NCBI GenBank assembly: GCA_028279725.1
Contig: JANQNE010000009.1
Location: 1 to 64,000, forward strand
From: Candidatus Nanoarchaeia archaeon
Lineage (GTDB): Archaea > Nanobdellota > Nanobdellia > Woesearchaeales > JANQNE01
Length of the DNA: 64,000 nucleotides
Direction: 5' to 3'
Below, piece after piece: positions 9,483-18,426 of this stretch. The notes below the pieces were generated by a model. It worked only from the letters and a program-made list of their open reading frames with translations, was not told the origin of the DNA and did not search any database. Positions within the stretch are counted from its first letter, which is position 1. The number at the start of each line of letters is the position of its first letter. The position numbers and the translations under genes are program-made.

Positions 9483-9587
9483 TGGGCCCGCGGAGACTTT
9501 CATGCCAAAGGCATGATCCTTCAACAATTTGAACTCCGGACCAATCGATTATCAGTCGATCACTCCACCAGACTAAGCTACGGGCCC
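9483..9587 (-). tRNA. tRNA-Ile (GAT) with T-loop intron
   Basis: Acceptor GGGCCCG/CGGGCCC, anticodon stem ATCGA/TCGAT with loop CTGATAA (GAT, Ile) and T stem CGGAG/CTCCG pair fully. The T loop starts TTCAAAT and is then interrupted by 31 bases that fold as CATGCC-TTT-GGCATG before the second T-stem strand. Removing it leaves a normal 74-base tRNA. The exact junction is ambiguous (loop TTCAAAT or TTCAAGT). The anticodon loop is uninterrupted. A TATA box (TTTTAAATA on minus, 9614-9622) lies about 30 bases upstream. Confidence 0.93.
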
Positions 9588-9640
9588 AGACTAGCTTTTG
9601 GATTTTTGGACAATATTTAAAAGTTTCTATAGGACCTGCA

Positions 9641-9733
9641 AGTATAACGCCAAGCGTAGTCCTCAGACAAAGATCAGAAAATACTAGAATCTGAAGCACA
9701 CCGACTAAATAATCAGACGAAGCGCGTTATACT
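9641..9733. repeat. Dispersed 93-bp element, copy A, with terminal inverted repeats
   Basis: Ends AGTATAACGC and GCGTTATACT are perfect 10-bp inverted repeats. Inner conserved blocks CCAAGCGTAGTCC and CAGACGAAGCG recur in copy B at 19752-19843. It lies upstream of the tRNA-Ile promoter. It could be a MITE-like element or a structured RNA; no ORF is inside. Confidence 0.5.
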
Positions 9734-9797
9734 ATTATGTCTACACTCCTCCATGCACCTATTTTATTACCATTTTAGAATACTAAAAAACAGAAAA

Positions 9798-9807
9798 GTT
9801 TTTAAAG
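9798..9807 (+). promoter_or_regulatory. TATA box for multi-Ig surface protein
   Basis: GTTTTTAAAG lies about 40 bases before ATG 9841. A ribosome site GGGGGT (about 9832-9837) sits directly ahead of the start. Confidence 0.4.
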
Positions 9808-9840
9808 AACAGGCTTCATCATTTCTATCGTGGGGGTTAT

Positions 9841-12800
9841 ATGAAAAAACATATCTTACTGATATTCTTATGCATATTATCTGTACAGATAGCACTCTCT
9901 GAAACCATTGAAGTTACAGTTGATGAGAACGAACTTCTTAATGTATCTCAGCAGATAATGATCTATGATCCTGATGGTGATCCGTTCACATTTGAATATC
10001 ATCCTCCATTAGACGATGAAGGATTATGGCAGACAGATTACAGTGATGCAGGAACATATTACACAAACATAACTGCTTCTGACGGAACCCTTGAGCTGGT
10101 CCAGGAGATAAAGATCATTGTCAAAAACATAAACAGAGATCCGATCATAGAAAGCATCTCACCTGAAGACAAAGATCTCACTATTAACGAACTTGAGATA
10201 ATAAACTTCAAAGTCATCGCAAAAGACCCGGAACAGGACAAGTTATACTATTCATGGAAGCTTGACAAAGAAGAGGTCTCAACAGACCCGGAATTCAGAT
10301 ACAAGACAGACTATTATTCAGAAGGGACCCACACGCTAAAACTGACAGTCTCTGATGGAGACCTGAAAAAGACAGAAGCATGGAATATAGAAGTTCTTAA
10401 CACAAACGCTCCTCCTAAGTTTGAAGAGATGGGGGATATAGAAGTAAAAGAGACAGAAACTGTAACAGTTGTTCCAAAAGCGATAGACATTGATGGAGAC
10501 AAGATATACTACAATATCTCAGAACCTGTAGGAAATGACGGCATCTGGACTCCTGATTATGATGATGAAGGAACATACACTATAGAGATAACTGCTTCTG
10601 ACACAAAACTAGAGACTACAAAAAAGATTGACATAATTGTAAAGAACAAAGACAGGATCCCTGTCATATCAACCTTTTCCCCAGAAGAAGAAAGGATAGA
10701 GATAGATGAGAATGAAAAGGTAGATTTTGAGATAAGGGCTATGGACCCTGACAAAGATGATCTAAAATATTCATGGAGAGTTGATAACAAAAAGATCGGT
10801 GACGAAAGGAAATTTACCTATAACTCCAACTATGAAGATGCAGGAACACATACTATCGAAGTTCTTGTCTCTGACGGAACTGTGTCAGTATCAAAAGAAT
10901 GGTTTGTGGCTGTAAAAGACATAAACAGAGCTCCAAAACTGGAAAGGTTTGAAGAGATAACTATTGATGAAAACCAGAACATAACAATCAATGCTACAGG
11001 ATCTGATCCTGACGGAGATGATGTAATTGTAACATTCTCAAATCCCGCTGAAAGGGATGGATTCTGGAAAACAGGTTTTGATGATGCAGGAACTCATTAT
11101 ATAACTGTAACGATCTCAGACGGAGATCTTTCTTCATTCGAGCTTGCAAAAGTTGTTGTCAATAATGTAGACAGGCCATTGGAATTCGACGAGATCCATC
11201 CGATAATAATCTATGAAGGAGAAACAGTTAAATTCAGCCCTTCTGCTTATGATCCTGACGGAGAAGAGATAACAATAACAGCTGAAAATCTTCCTAATGG
11301 ATCAGTATTTGAAGATAACATATTTACATGGACTCCTGGTTATGATACAGCAAAAAGAAACACAAACTGGTTTGGAAGGCTTATGAGAAAGCTGTTACTG
11401 TACAACCTGTTCTTCAAAGAAAGAGAAAAATTCAAGATCACATTCAAGGCAGAATCAGGAAACACGACAATATATGAAGACCTTAGTATTATAGTAAAGA
11501 ACAAAAACAGAGCTCCTGAACTTGAAGGAGTTGAAGATATAATAGCTAAAGAGACAGAAGTTGTCAAGCCAAACATAACTTATTTTGATCCGGATGGAGA
11601 TCACATAAAGATAAGGTTCAACGATCCTCTTAACAGCAACGGAGAATGGCTTACAGATTATGAAGATCACGGATTATATAATTCATCGATATCTGTATCT
11701 GATGGAGACCTTATAACAACTAAAAATCTCAGGATATCTGTGATAGACAAGAACAGGATCCCTATAATAAGCATAGAAGACAGCATAAAAGTAAAAGAAG
11801 GAGAGACCATAAGCCTTGAGCCAAAAGTGATAGATCTTGATGGAGACAATATAACTCTGTCATATTCAGGATGGATGGACTCAAACGAATACACGCCTCA
11901 TGAAAATGATTCAGGAGTCTACACTGTAACAGTTGAAGCTTCCGACGGAAAAGATACGACAACAAAAGATATAACCCTGTATATTGAAGATGTAAAAGAA
12001 AAGTCAGCACTATGGTTCTACATAAAATATATATTATTGGGGATAATCATACTTGCGATAATCATCGTGCTTCTGAACTTAAGAGAGATAAAGAGGCTTC
12101 CGGAAGATGAGAAGAAAAAAGAGAAAGAAGCCAAAGAAAAGCCATTAAAAGAAGCTAAAAAAGAGCTTAAGCTTGCAAAAAAAGAAGTTAAAGTTCAGAA
12201 AGAGCTCAAAGATATACCTTTCACACCAGCTCAGGAAGAGATCATAGAAAAAGCAGAAGAAGATGAATTTATATTCTCAGAATGGATAAGAAAGCCGGAA
12301 GTAAAAAAGATCCTTGGGATAGCCCTTATATTGCTTCTGGTAGCAGCGCTTATACTTGTTAACATGATATTGCTTAAGCCTAGCGGAGAAGTTAAGTTTG
12401 AAAAGATAGATCCCCAGGAGATCGCTGAGAACCAGACTATAGAGATTCCTTTCTATGCAAAGAACGCAGACAACTACTCTGTAGAAGACCTGCCGAAAGG
12501 ATCGACAATAGAAGGAAAAAAGATAATCTGGACTCCTGATTTCAACCAGAGCGGATCATATGTCACAAAAGTTTGCGCTTTCAACAATATCTCATCAGAA
12601 TGTATAAACATATCTATAGATGTCCAAAACACAAATAGGATTCCAAAGATACATAACATACATCCTAAGAAAAGGATAATGTTCTATGTAGATTCTCCTT
12701 TGACTTTCTATGTTAACGCGACAGACGCTGATAAAGAAGAGCTTGATTATGTATGGAAGATGAACGGATTCCTGGGAAGAGAGATCTACGCTGAAAATAT

Positions 12801-13221
12801 ATTAAAGATAACATACAGCTCACCAGGAAAGAAAGAACTGAAAGTCATTGTATCAGACAAAGAGTCCTCAACTGTACAGGAATGGATCATAGATGTCGTT
12901 GAACGTCCTCCTATGACAAGAAAGATAGAGAGGACAAAAGAATACACATTCTGGAGCATAGATTTCCCTGAAGAAGAAGGGACAGTATCTTTTACTATAA
13001 CTGATGAAGACTCGGGAGAAGTCATCCAGGTAGAAGGCGTCGACATAGAACCAAGCTTCAGGACATATGACATCGGAACAGAGATTACAGGAGATGCTAT
13101 AGAAATTGACAGGCAGGAAGAAAAAGAAGATACAAAAAAAGTAGTCACATTAGGAGAAGACACAGGGATAGAAGTGATATCCAAAAAGGATGACCAGGAC
13201 CTTGAATTTGTTCTAGAATAA
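9841..13221 (+). CDS. Multi-Ig/cadherin-like surface protein with a two-pass membrane hairpin
   Basis: 1,126 residues with an N-terminal signal peptide. Roughly eight repeats of about 85-90 residues follow, each with patterns such as DPDGD, DAGTHTI.V.VSDG and K..NR.P, typical of cadherin/PKD-like Ig folds in archaeal surface proteins. Two strong membrane segments lie near residues 725-745 and 825-845, and between them is a lysine/glutamate-rich coiled-coil stretch that should face the cytoplasm. More Ig-like units and an acidic tail follow. The hairpin leaves both long arms outside with a cytoplasmic loop between them, unusual for a simple adhesin. The acidic DPDGD motifs could bind Ca2+ (inference). 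Strong ribosome site GGGGGT. Confidence 0.85.
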   Translation: MKKHILLIFLCILSVQIALSETIEVTVDENELLNVSQQIMIYDPDGDPFTFEYHPPLDDEGLWQTDYSDAGTYYTNITASDGTLELVQEIKIIVKNINRDPIIESISPEDKDLTINELEIINFKVIAKDPEQDKLYYSWKLDKEEVSTDPEFRYKTDYYSEGTHTLKLTVSDGDLKKTEAWNIEVLNTNAPPKFEEMGDIEVKETETVTVVPKAIDIDGDKIYYNISEPVGNDGIWTPDYDDEGTYTIEITASDTKLETTKKIDIIVKNKDRIPVISTFSPEEERIEIDENEKVDFEIRAMDPDKDDLKYSWRVDNKKIGDERKFTYNSNYEDAGTHTIEVLVSDGTVSVSKEWFVAVKDINRAPKLERFEEITIDENQNITINATGSDPDGDDVIVTFSNPAERDGFWKTGFDDAGTHYITVTISDGDLSSFELAKVVVNNVDRPLEFDEIHPIIIYEGETVKFSPSAYDPDGEEITITAENLPNGSVFEDNIFTWTPGYDTAKRNTNWFGRLMRKLLLYNLFFKEREKFKITFKAESGNTTIYEDLSIIVKNKNRAPELEGVEDIIAKETEVVKPNITYFDPDGDHIKIRFNDPLNSNGEWLTDYEDHGLYNSSISVSDGDLITTKNLRISVIDKNRIPIISIEDSIKVKEGETISLEPKVIDLDGDNITLSYSGWMDSNEYTPHENDSGVYTVTVEASDGKDTTTKDITLYIEDVKEKSALWFYIKYILLGIIILAIIIVLLNLREIKRLPEDEKKKEKEAKEKPLKEAKKELKLAKKEVKVQKELKDIPFTPAQEEIIEKAEEDEFIFSEWIRKPEVKKILGIALILLLVAALILVNMILLKPSGEVKFEKIDPQEIAENQTIEIPFYAKNADNYSVEDLPKGSTIEGKKIIWTPDFNQSGSYVTKVCAFNNISSECINISIDVQNTNRIPKIHNIHPKKRIMFYVDSPLTFYVNATDADKEELDYVWKMNGFLGREIYAENILKITYSSPGKKELKVIVSDKESSTVQEWIIDVVERPPMTRKIERTKEYTFWSIDFPEEEGTVSFTITDEDSGEVIQVEGVDIEPSFRTYDIGTEITGDAIEIDRQEEKEDTKKVVTLGEDTGIEVISKKDDQDLEFVLE

Positions 13222-13278
13222 GCATTTTTTCGAAAAGTATTTAATATACAAGTCTAAAAAGCAATTTAGGTGGTAATT

Positions 13279-14136
13279 ATGAAAACAAAAATAGCTATAC
13301 TTACTTTATTGGCTGGAATCCTTATATTCAGCGGATGTACTATAAGCGATGCAAATCTTCAGCAGAAAATCATCGAAGCAAACACAAAACTGGACTATTA
13401 CACCATGGATATGGATATGGATATGGCAACTGAGACAGAATTCCTTGGCCAGAAGATGTCAATAGACACAAAGATGGAAGCTACAGGAAAGATAGACAGG
13501 CCGAACAAGATGATGGTGATGGTAAGCGAGACAACTACAGAGGCTAATGGTATGGAAAATGTCATGGATTCTGAAACATACATAATCGGAGATGAAGTCT
13601 ATACAAAAGTGATGGGATCTTGGATGAAGATGGAGATGCAGCAGGACATGTGGAACACACAGGACCAGATAGAGCAGACAACAGAGCTTATCAAAAGCGG
13701 AACACTTGAAAGGCTGAAAGACCAGACTCTTGATGGAAAGTCATATTATGTTGTAAAGATTGATCCTGACGTAAAAAAGCTGACTGAACTTGTCATGAAA
13801 CAGCAGCAGGATTCCCCTCTTATGAGAGAGATGGGTGAAAGCATAGCAGATATGATAAAGGAATATTCTGCAATAATCTGGGTAAACAAGAAGACTTTTA
13901 TCATAGAGAAGACAAGGACTGACATGAAGATGGAGATAACACCTGAAGATGTTGGAGCTGCAGAAGGAGCAAGCGGAGTCAGCATGGATTTTGTTGTAGA
14001 TGCAAGCATATACGCTGTAGGTAAAAAGCCTACAATCACAGTGCCTGAAGAAGCTCTTAATGCCATGGACATATCCGATTTCCAGCAGCAGATGCCTTCT
14101 CAGATGGAAGAGGACATAGTTGTAGAGTACAACTAA
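13279..14136 (+). CDS. Membrane-anchored lipoprotein, LolA/LppX-like
   Basis: 285 residues. ATG 13279 is preferred over the GTG nine bases upstream because AGGTGG is correctly spaced from it. The N-terminus is a lipoprotein signal ending in the lipobox FSGC, so the cysteine is likely lipidated outside the cell. The mature part begins with a helix, then alternates strands with methionine-rich MDMDMDM and KMEME blocks and a conserved-looking SYYVVKIDPD region. The layout resembles lipoprotein-carrier folds (LolA, LppX, DUF6612-like), but the match is by pattern only. It has its own TATA-like TATTTAATATA near 13236. Ligand unknown; a lipid or hydrophobic substrate is a guess. Confidence 0.7.
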   Translation: MKTKIAILTLLAGILIFSGCTISDANLQQKIIEANTKLDYYTMDMDMDMATETEFLGQKMSIDTKMEATGKIDRPNKMMVMVSETTTEANGMENVMDSETYIIGDEVYTKVMGSWMKMEMQQDMWNTQDQIEQTTELIKSGTLERLKDQTLDGKSYYVVKIDPDVKKLTELVMKQQQDSPLMREMGESIADMIKEYSAIIWVNKKTFIIEKTRTDMKMEITPEDVGAAEGASGVSMDFVVDASIYAVGKKPTITVPEEALNAMDISDFQQQMPSQMEEDIVVEYN

Positions 14137-14145
14137 TTTTATAAA
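14137..14145 (+). promoter_or_regulatory. TATA box for leaderless Hel308-like gene
   Basis: TTTTATAAA is centred about 28 bases before ATG 14169, the spacing expected for a leaderless archaeal transcript. It supports the short protein start. Confidence 0.55.
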
Positions 14146-14168
14146 CTTCTTCTTTTTTCTTTTCTTTT

Positions 14169-15731
14169 ATGGAAAAAAAGATCCCTGAGATCACCAATGA
14201 TCAGTCTATTAACCTAGCTTTACACACGATAAGCATAGACAAGCAGGCTCTTGTTTTCGCAAATACAAAACGTTCTGCTGAAAAGGCAGCTGAAGATATA
14301 GCAAAGAAGATAAAAGATACAAACAGTGATCTTTACGAGCTCTCGCAAAAAGCTCTCAAAGTTCTCCAAAGGCCTACAAAACAGTGTGAAAGATTAGCCA
14401 ATTGCCTGAAAAAAGGCATAGCTTTCCATCATGCCGGACTCACACAAAAACAGAAAGACCTCATAGAAGACAGCTTCAGGTCAGGACTGATCAAGATAAT
14501 CTGCTGCACTCCAACATTAGCAGCAGGAGTTGACCTCCCAGCTTTCAGGACTATACTTAAAGACCTAAGGCGTTACGGCGGAAGAGAAGGCCTTTCATGG
14601 ATCCCTGTTCTTGAATATCTTCAGATGGCTGGAAGAGCAGGACGTCCAAAATATGATTCATTCGGAGAAGCTATCGCTGTCGCAGCAAACAAATCCACCA
14701 AAGATGAGATCAAAAAGAAATACATAGAAGGTGAGCCAGAAGAGATCTACTCAAAACTTGCAGTTGAGCCAGCTTTAAGGACATATATCCTATCATTGAT
14801 CGCAACAAACTTTGTAAGCACTGAAAAAGAGATCAAAGAATTCTTCTCAAAGACATTCTGGGCATTCCAGTTCGGAGATATGGAAAAACTTGAGCAGATA
14901 ATCATGAAGATGCTTGGATTATTAGAGGAGTTTGAGTTCATAAGATCATCAGAGACAGAAGATTTTGTCTCTGCTGATGAGATGGGCAACAATAAATACA
15001 AGGCAACTATCTTGGGAAAAAGGGTCGCAGAGCTTTACATAGACCCATTGACAGCATTCTACTTGATAACATGCATAAGAAAAGCATCATCCCAAGGCAT
15101 CCAGGAATTCTCGTTCTTGCAGATGGTATCAAATACCATCGAGATGCGTCCTTTATTAAAAGTAAGAGTCGCAGAATCAGACGACATCCAGGAACAGGTC
15201 GCAATCTATGAAGAGTTCCTTTTATCTGACGAACCTTCTATCTATGAACCTGAATATGATGATTTTTTATCGTCGATAAAAACAGCCCTCATGTTCTTAG
15301 AGTGGATAAGTGAAAAAGATGAAGAATATTTGCTGGAAAAATATAATGTAAGGCCAGGAGAGATAAAAGTAAAGCTGGACAATGCAGACTGGCTGTTATA
15401 TGCCTCCTATGAACTTACAAGAATACTAAAGTTCCAGCCAATACTCAAAGAAATATCAAAATTAAGGTTCAGATTAAAATATGGAGTAAAAGAAGAGCTT
15501 CTTGCACTACTAAAACTAAAAAATATAGGAAGAGTCAGAGCAAGAAAACTCTTCAACAACAAGATAAAAGATGTCGCAGACATAAAAAAAGCAAAGATAA
15601 CAGCATTAGTCCAGATTCTTGGAAAAAATGTCGCTATAGACATAAAAAAACAGGTCGGCCAAAACATTGATAAAGAGAAAGTTCCTGAAAAGAGAAAAAA
15701 AGGCCAGATTAGCCTGGGTGATTTCGTATGA
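14169..15731 (+). CDS. Hel308-like protein lacking the first RecA domain
   Basis: 520 residues against about 700 for full Hel308. Present: RecA2 with FANTKRSAEKAA (residues 30-41), HHAGL (87-91), motif V CTPTLAAGVDLPA (113-125) and motif VI QMAGRAGRPKYD (152-163), then the winged-helix/ratchet region and a helix-hairpin-helix (KNIGRVRARKLF). Absent: the Walker A and DExH motifs of RecA1. The upstream gene ends only 32 bases before the start, so no room remains for the missing half. The last residues QISLGDFV resemble a PCNA-binding PIP box. A partner ATPase elsewhere, or a non-helicase role at stalled forks, is possible. It overlaps yjbQ by four bases. Confidence 0.85.
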   Translation: MEKKIPEITNDQSINLALHTISIDKQALVFANTKRSAEKAAEDIAKKIKDTNSDLYELSQKALKVLQRPTKQCERLANCLKKGIAFHHAGLTQKQKDLIEDSFRSGLIKIICCTPTLAAGVDLPAFRTILKDLRRYGGREGLSWIPVLEYLQMAGRAGRPKYDSFGEAIAVAANKSTKDEIKKKYIEGEPEEIYSKLAVEPALRTYILSLIATNFVSTEKEIKEFFSKTFWAFQFGDMEKLEQIIMKMLGLLEEFEFIRSSETEDFVSADEMGNNKYKATILGKRVAELYIDPLTAFYLITCIRKASSQGIQEFSFLQMVSNTIEMRPLLKVRVAESDDIQEQVAIYEEFLLSDEPSIYEPEYDDFLSSIKTALMFLEWISEKDEEYLLEKYNVRPGEIKVKLDNADWLLYASYELTRILKFQPILKEISKLRFRLKYGVKEELLALLKLKNIGRVRARKLFNNKIKDVADIKKAKITALVQILGKNVAIDIKKQVGQNIDKEKVPEKRKKGQISLGDFV

Positions 15732-16111
15732 TAAAAGAAATAAGTGTAAAAACAAATGAGCGGAATGAGTTCATAAACATAACTGATGAGATTGAAGCGC
15801 TAGTCAAAGACATAAAAGAAGGCACAGTTACAATATTCTGCCCGCACACGACAGCAGCTATAACCATAAACGAGAACGCAGATCCTGATGTCACAAGAGA
15901 TCTTAAGATGAAGTTCAACAAGATGGTTCCAGAAGGAGAAGGCTATGCTCATGCAGAAGGAAACTCAGACTCACATGTTAAATCATCGATGATAGGTCCT
16001 TCACTTACAGTAATAATCAAAGATGGCTCTCTCATACTCGGAACATGGCAGAGCATCTACTTCTGTGAGTTTGATGGTCCAAGATCAAGAAAAGTGATAA
16101 TCAAATACTAA
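15728..16111 (+). CDS. YjbQ/UPF0047 family protein
   Basis: 127 residues, the usual family length. The signature FCPHTTAAITINENADPDV, the HAEGNSDSH block and the final GTWQSIYFCEFDGPR are hallmarks of the UPF0047/YjbQ fold, a trimeric beta-rich protein with a metal or phosphate site. Some members complement thiamine-phosphate synthase, but the physiological role is unsettled. The ATG overlaps the helicase stop by four bases, so the two are co-translated. Confidence 0.92.
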   Translation: MIKEISVKTNERNEFINITDEIEALVKDIKEGTVTIFCPHTTAAITINENADPDVTRDLKMKFNKMVPEGEGYAHAEGNSDSHVKSSMIGPSLTVIIKDGSLILGTWQSIYFCEFDGPRSRKVIIKY

Positions 16112-16701
16112 TCATACATATAGCTTAATTTAGGAGCTTTTGTCCTTTGGAAATTGATAACCTCTAGATGGTCATTTATCCCTCTTTTCTCAAGCATATT
16201 CAAAAACCTTCTAAGAACTTCAGTTGTTGCTATAGTATCTCCCCTTGCCCTGTGCGCCTCTTCATTCTTTATCTCAAAATGCTCGCACAAAGCTCCTAAT
16301 TTTTTGCTTGAAAGATAAGGAACTAATCTCCTCGCAAGCTTACATGTACAAAGAACATCATTATCTATTGTCTTTTTCATATGTTTCATAGAACTATACT
16401 CTAAAAAATTAAGGTCAAACCATGCATTATGCGCTACAAAAGTATTCTTTCCTAGAAATTTCATAAATTTTGGAATAACTTCATCAATTAAAGGAGCATC
16501 CTTAACTAATTCATCAGTAATCCCTGTCAATCTGGTGATAAACTTCGGAATTGGAACTTCCGGATTAACCAAAGAGGTAAACTCCTTTGTTATCTTTCCC
16601 TTATAGAGCACAGCTCCTGAAATCTCAGTTATCTTATGCCTGTAAGGGCTCAGCCCAGTCGTCTCTATATCCACCACTGTAAATCTGTTATCTAACCCCA
16701 T
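16108..16701 (-). CDS. DEDDh 3'-5' exonuclease (DnaQ/RNase T superfamily)
   Basis: 197 residues. ExoI motif VVDIETTGL (catalytic D11 and E13), ExoII HNAWFDLNFLE and ExoIII HRARGDTIATTEVL (His and Asp) are all present, so it should be active on single-stranded DNA or RNA with two metal ions. It is a stand-alone exonuclease, not fused to a polymerase. Its 3' end overlaps the convergent yjbQ by four bases. It is last in the run SerRS - Orc1/Cdc6 - HD protein - exonuclease, which suggests a link to replication or repair. Confidence 0.9.
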   Translation of the reverse strand: MGLDNRFTVVDIETTGLSPYRHKITEISGAVLYKGKITKEFTSLVNPEVPIPKFITRLTGITDELVKDAPLIDEVIPKFMKFLGKNTFVAHNAWFDLNFLEYSSMKHMKKTIDNDVLCTCKLARRLVPYLSSKKLGALCEHFEIKNEEAHRARGDTIATTEVLRRFLNMLEKRGINDHLEVINFQRTKAPKLSYMYD

Positions 16702-16740
16702 GAAAAAAAGTAATAGAAAGTAGTTTATATTCTTTTTGTT

Positions 16741-17337
16741 TTACAACATTATCGATGAATCATAGGTTTTCAGGGACTTTATATAATCAGCGTAGGCTAA
16801 AATAGGTTGATTTTTACGAGAAGCAAGATAATCTGCATAATGAGTGATTTTCTGTTCTCTCGTTTTTGGAATCGTTTCAGGAATCTCAGACCACTCACCC
16901 ATATGAGAATCTATTAAATCAAAAATCATATTAGACATCTTAGGAAGATACTGAATTGCAATTCCTCCATAATATTCTCTCGGTAGATAAGCATGTCTAC
17001 GATAATGAGAATGGTCTTCTATGTCTTCAACGCCTGCCTTACAAGTATCATGTAGTATTAAAGCAGATATTATTATATCTCTTCTAAGATCAGTGATTGA
17101 GTTCTCCTCACATAATGCCTTGCCATATTTGACTGCTAATATAGTATGTCTCACAAGACCTCCTTTTCCTAAAGAAAGAGCAGGATGATACTTACCAGAA
17201 GAACTTGCAGCTATTCTCCAGAAATATTTAGGAGCAGCTAACAAACATCTGATGACAAAATTTCTCACCTTATCATTACCTATGAGCCTAAGGCAACTCT
17301 TCATCTCTTCAATTTCCCCATTATCAGCGTATTCCAT
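16741..17337 (-). CDS. HD-domain phosphohydrolase
   Basis: 198 residues. Metal-binding residues of the HD fold are visible: GGLVRHTILAV, the central LILHDTCKAG (the HD pair) and HAYLPREYYGG, followed by a DSHMGEWSE stretch. The best comparison by eye is the nucleotidyl phosphohydrolase/YhaM-like branch, but the substrate cannot be told. It lies 17 bases downstream of orc1/cdc6 in the same direction, so it is probably in that operon. Confidence 0.8.
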   Translation of the reverse strand: MEYADNGEIEEMKSCLRLIGNDKVRNFVIRCLLAAPKYFWRIAASSSGKYHPALSLGKGGLVRHTILAVKYGKALCEENSITDLRRDIIISALILHDTCKAGVEDIEDHSHYRRHAYLPREYYGGIAIQYLPKMSNMIFDLIDSHMGEWSEIPETIPKTREQKITHYADYLASRKNQPILAYADYIKSLKTYDSSIML

Positions 17338-17354
17338 TTTAAGAAAATTTGATC

Positions 17355-18425
17355 TTAAAACTCAGTCAGCTTTTTTTCCTGCTCTTTATATTCAATTATA
17401 GAAGTATTACCGCCAGCCCCAGTAACTTTCTTCACAGAAACAAACCTTCCTTCTTCCAGTGATTTTATCTTTCTCTGGAAGCTCTTATACACTCTCTTCC
17501 CGCCTTCCTCTTGATATTTCTTGAAAAGATCACCAATCTTCTGGCCTGAATTCTTCTTAACTATGTCTAGAACAAACTTTGTATCATCCTGAAGCTCATC
17601 AGGATTTTTGATATTAAACTCATCTAATTTCTTTGTAGCTGCCGCAACATCTACTAACTCTATCTTTTTGCTTGATCTTTCTTCAGCTGCATTGCCTGAT
17701 TCTCTTAAAAGATAAAGTCCGCACCTTATATCCTTATGTTCATATGTCTTTTCAGCAACTTTTGCAAATATCTCATCTGGCCAAACTCCGGGATAGAAAG
17801 CATATCCTAATCTTTCTTTCAGTATCCCTGTCGTCTCTGCTTTATTATATGGCAAAAACTCAAGCAGCTCAGCCATCAGCCTTGACTTAACCCTTTCATC
17901 AAGATTTGTTATCCAGCTTTTATAATTAGTGATAAGTATGATGCTCTTCCTGTACACTTCTTCAAGCAAAAAATACAGAAAATCATAATCCTGTAATTTA
18001 TCTACTTCATCAAAGACAAGCACAGCTGATTTCTCATTCAATAATTTCTTGATAACCTCAAAAAGCTCATCACTTTTCTTGTTATGCGTTAACCTATAAC
18101 CCAATATCTCACACAATTCTAAAGCGATCTGATAGCTTGTATTCTTATGCCAGCAGTTAACATATAAAACATAGATATCTTCAGTATGTTCTTCTATTTC
18201 ATTCACTACATGTTTGCATGCAACAGTCTTTCCCACACCAGGAGGCCCATGCACAAGAAGATTTCTTCCGCTTCTTCCGTTAAATAGCGGATTTATAGCA
18301 GCTGCAACAAGTCTTTGCTGCTGTTCTCTGTAAGGTATCACCTTTGGGATGAAACCATAATCTAGAGCTACCTCATTCTTGAATATACTTTCACCACTCC
18401 CCAACATATTATTGAAAAATCCCAT
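17355..18425 (-). CDS. Orc1/Cdc6 replication initiator
   Basis: 356 residues, a usual archaeal size. AAA+ Walker A GPPGVGKT (residues 60-67), Walker B VLVFDEVDKL (about 135-144), sensor 1 ILITNYKSW and arginine-finger region LDERVKSRL, and sensor 2 DIRCGLYLLR, then a C-terminal winged helix (about 275-356). Binds origins and loads MCM. It is followed after 17 bases by the HD gene and lies one base downstream of serS. No ORB-like origin repeat was recognised nearby. The N-terminus is short, with an unusual first 25 residues. Confidence 0.93.
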   Translation of the reverse strand: MGFFNNMLGSGESIFKNEVALDYGFIPKVIPYREQQQRLVAAAINPLFNGRSGRNLLVHGPPGVGKTVACKHVVNEIEEHTEDIYVLYVNCWHKNTSYQIALELCEILGYRLTHNKKSDELFEVIKKLLNEKSAVLVFDEVDKLQDYDFLYFLLEEVYRKSIILITNYKSWITNLDERVKSRLMAELLEFLPYNKAETTGILKERLGYAFYPGVWPDEIFAKVAEKTYEHKDIRCGLYLLRESGNAAEERSSKKIELVDVAAATKKLDEFNIKNPDELQDDTKFVLDIVKKNSGQKIGDLFKKYQEEGGKRVYKSFQRKIKSLEEGRFVSVKKVTGAGGNTSIIEYKEQEKKLTEF

Positions 18426-18426
18426 C

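Noticed and set aside
9436-9699. 87-codon frame on the minus strand
   Set aside because: It runs through tRNA-Ile and its promoter, so it is chance.
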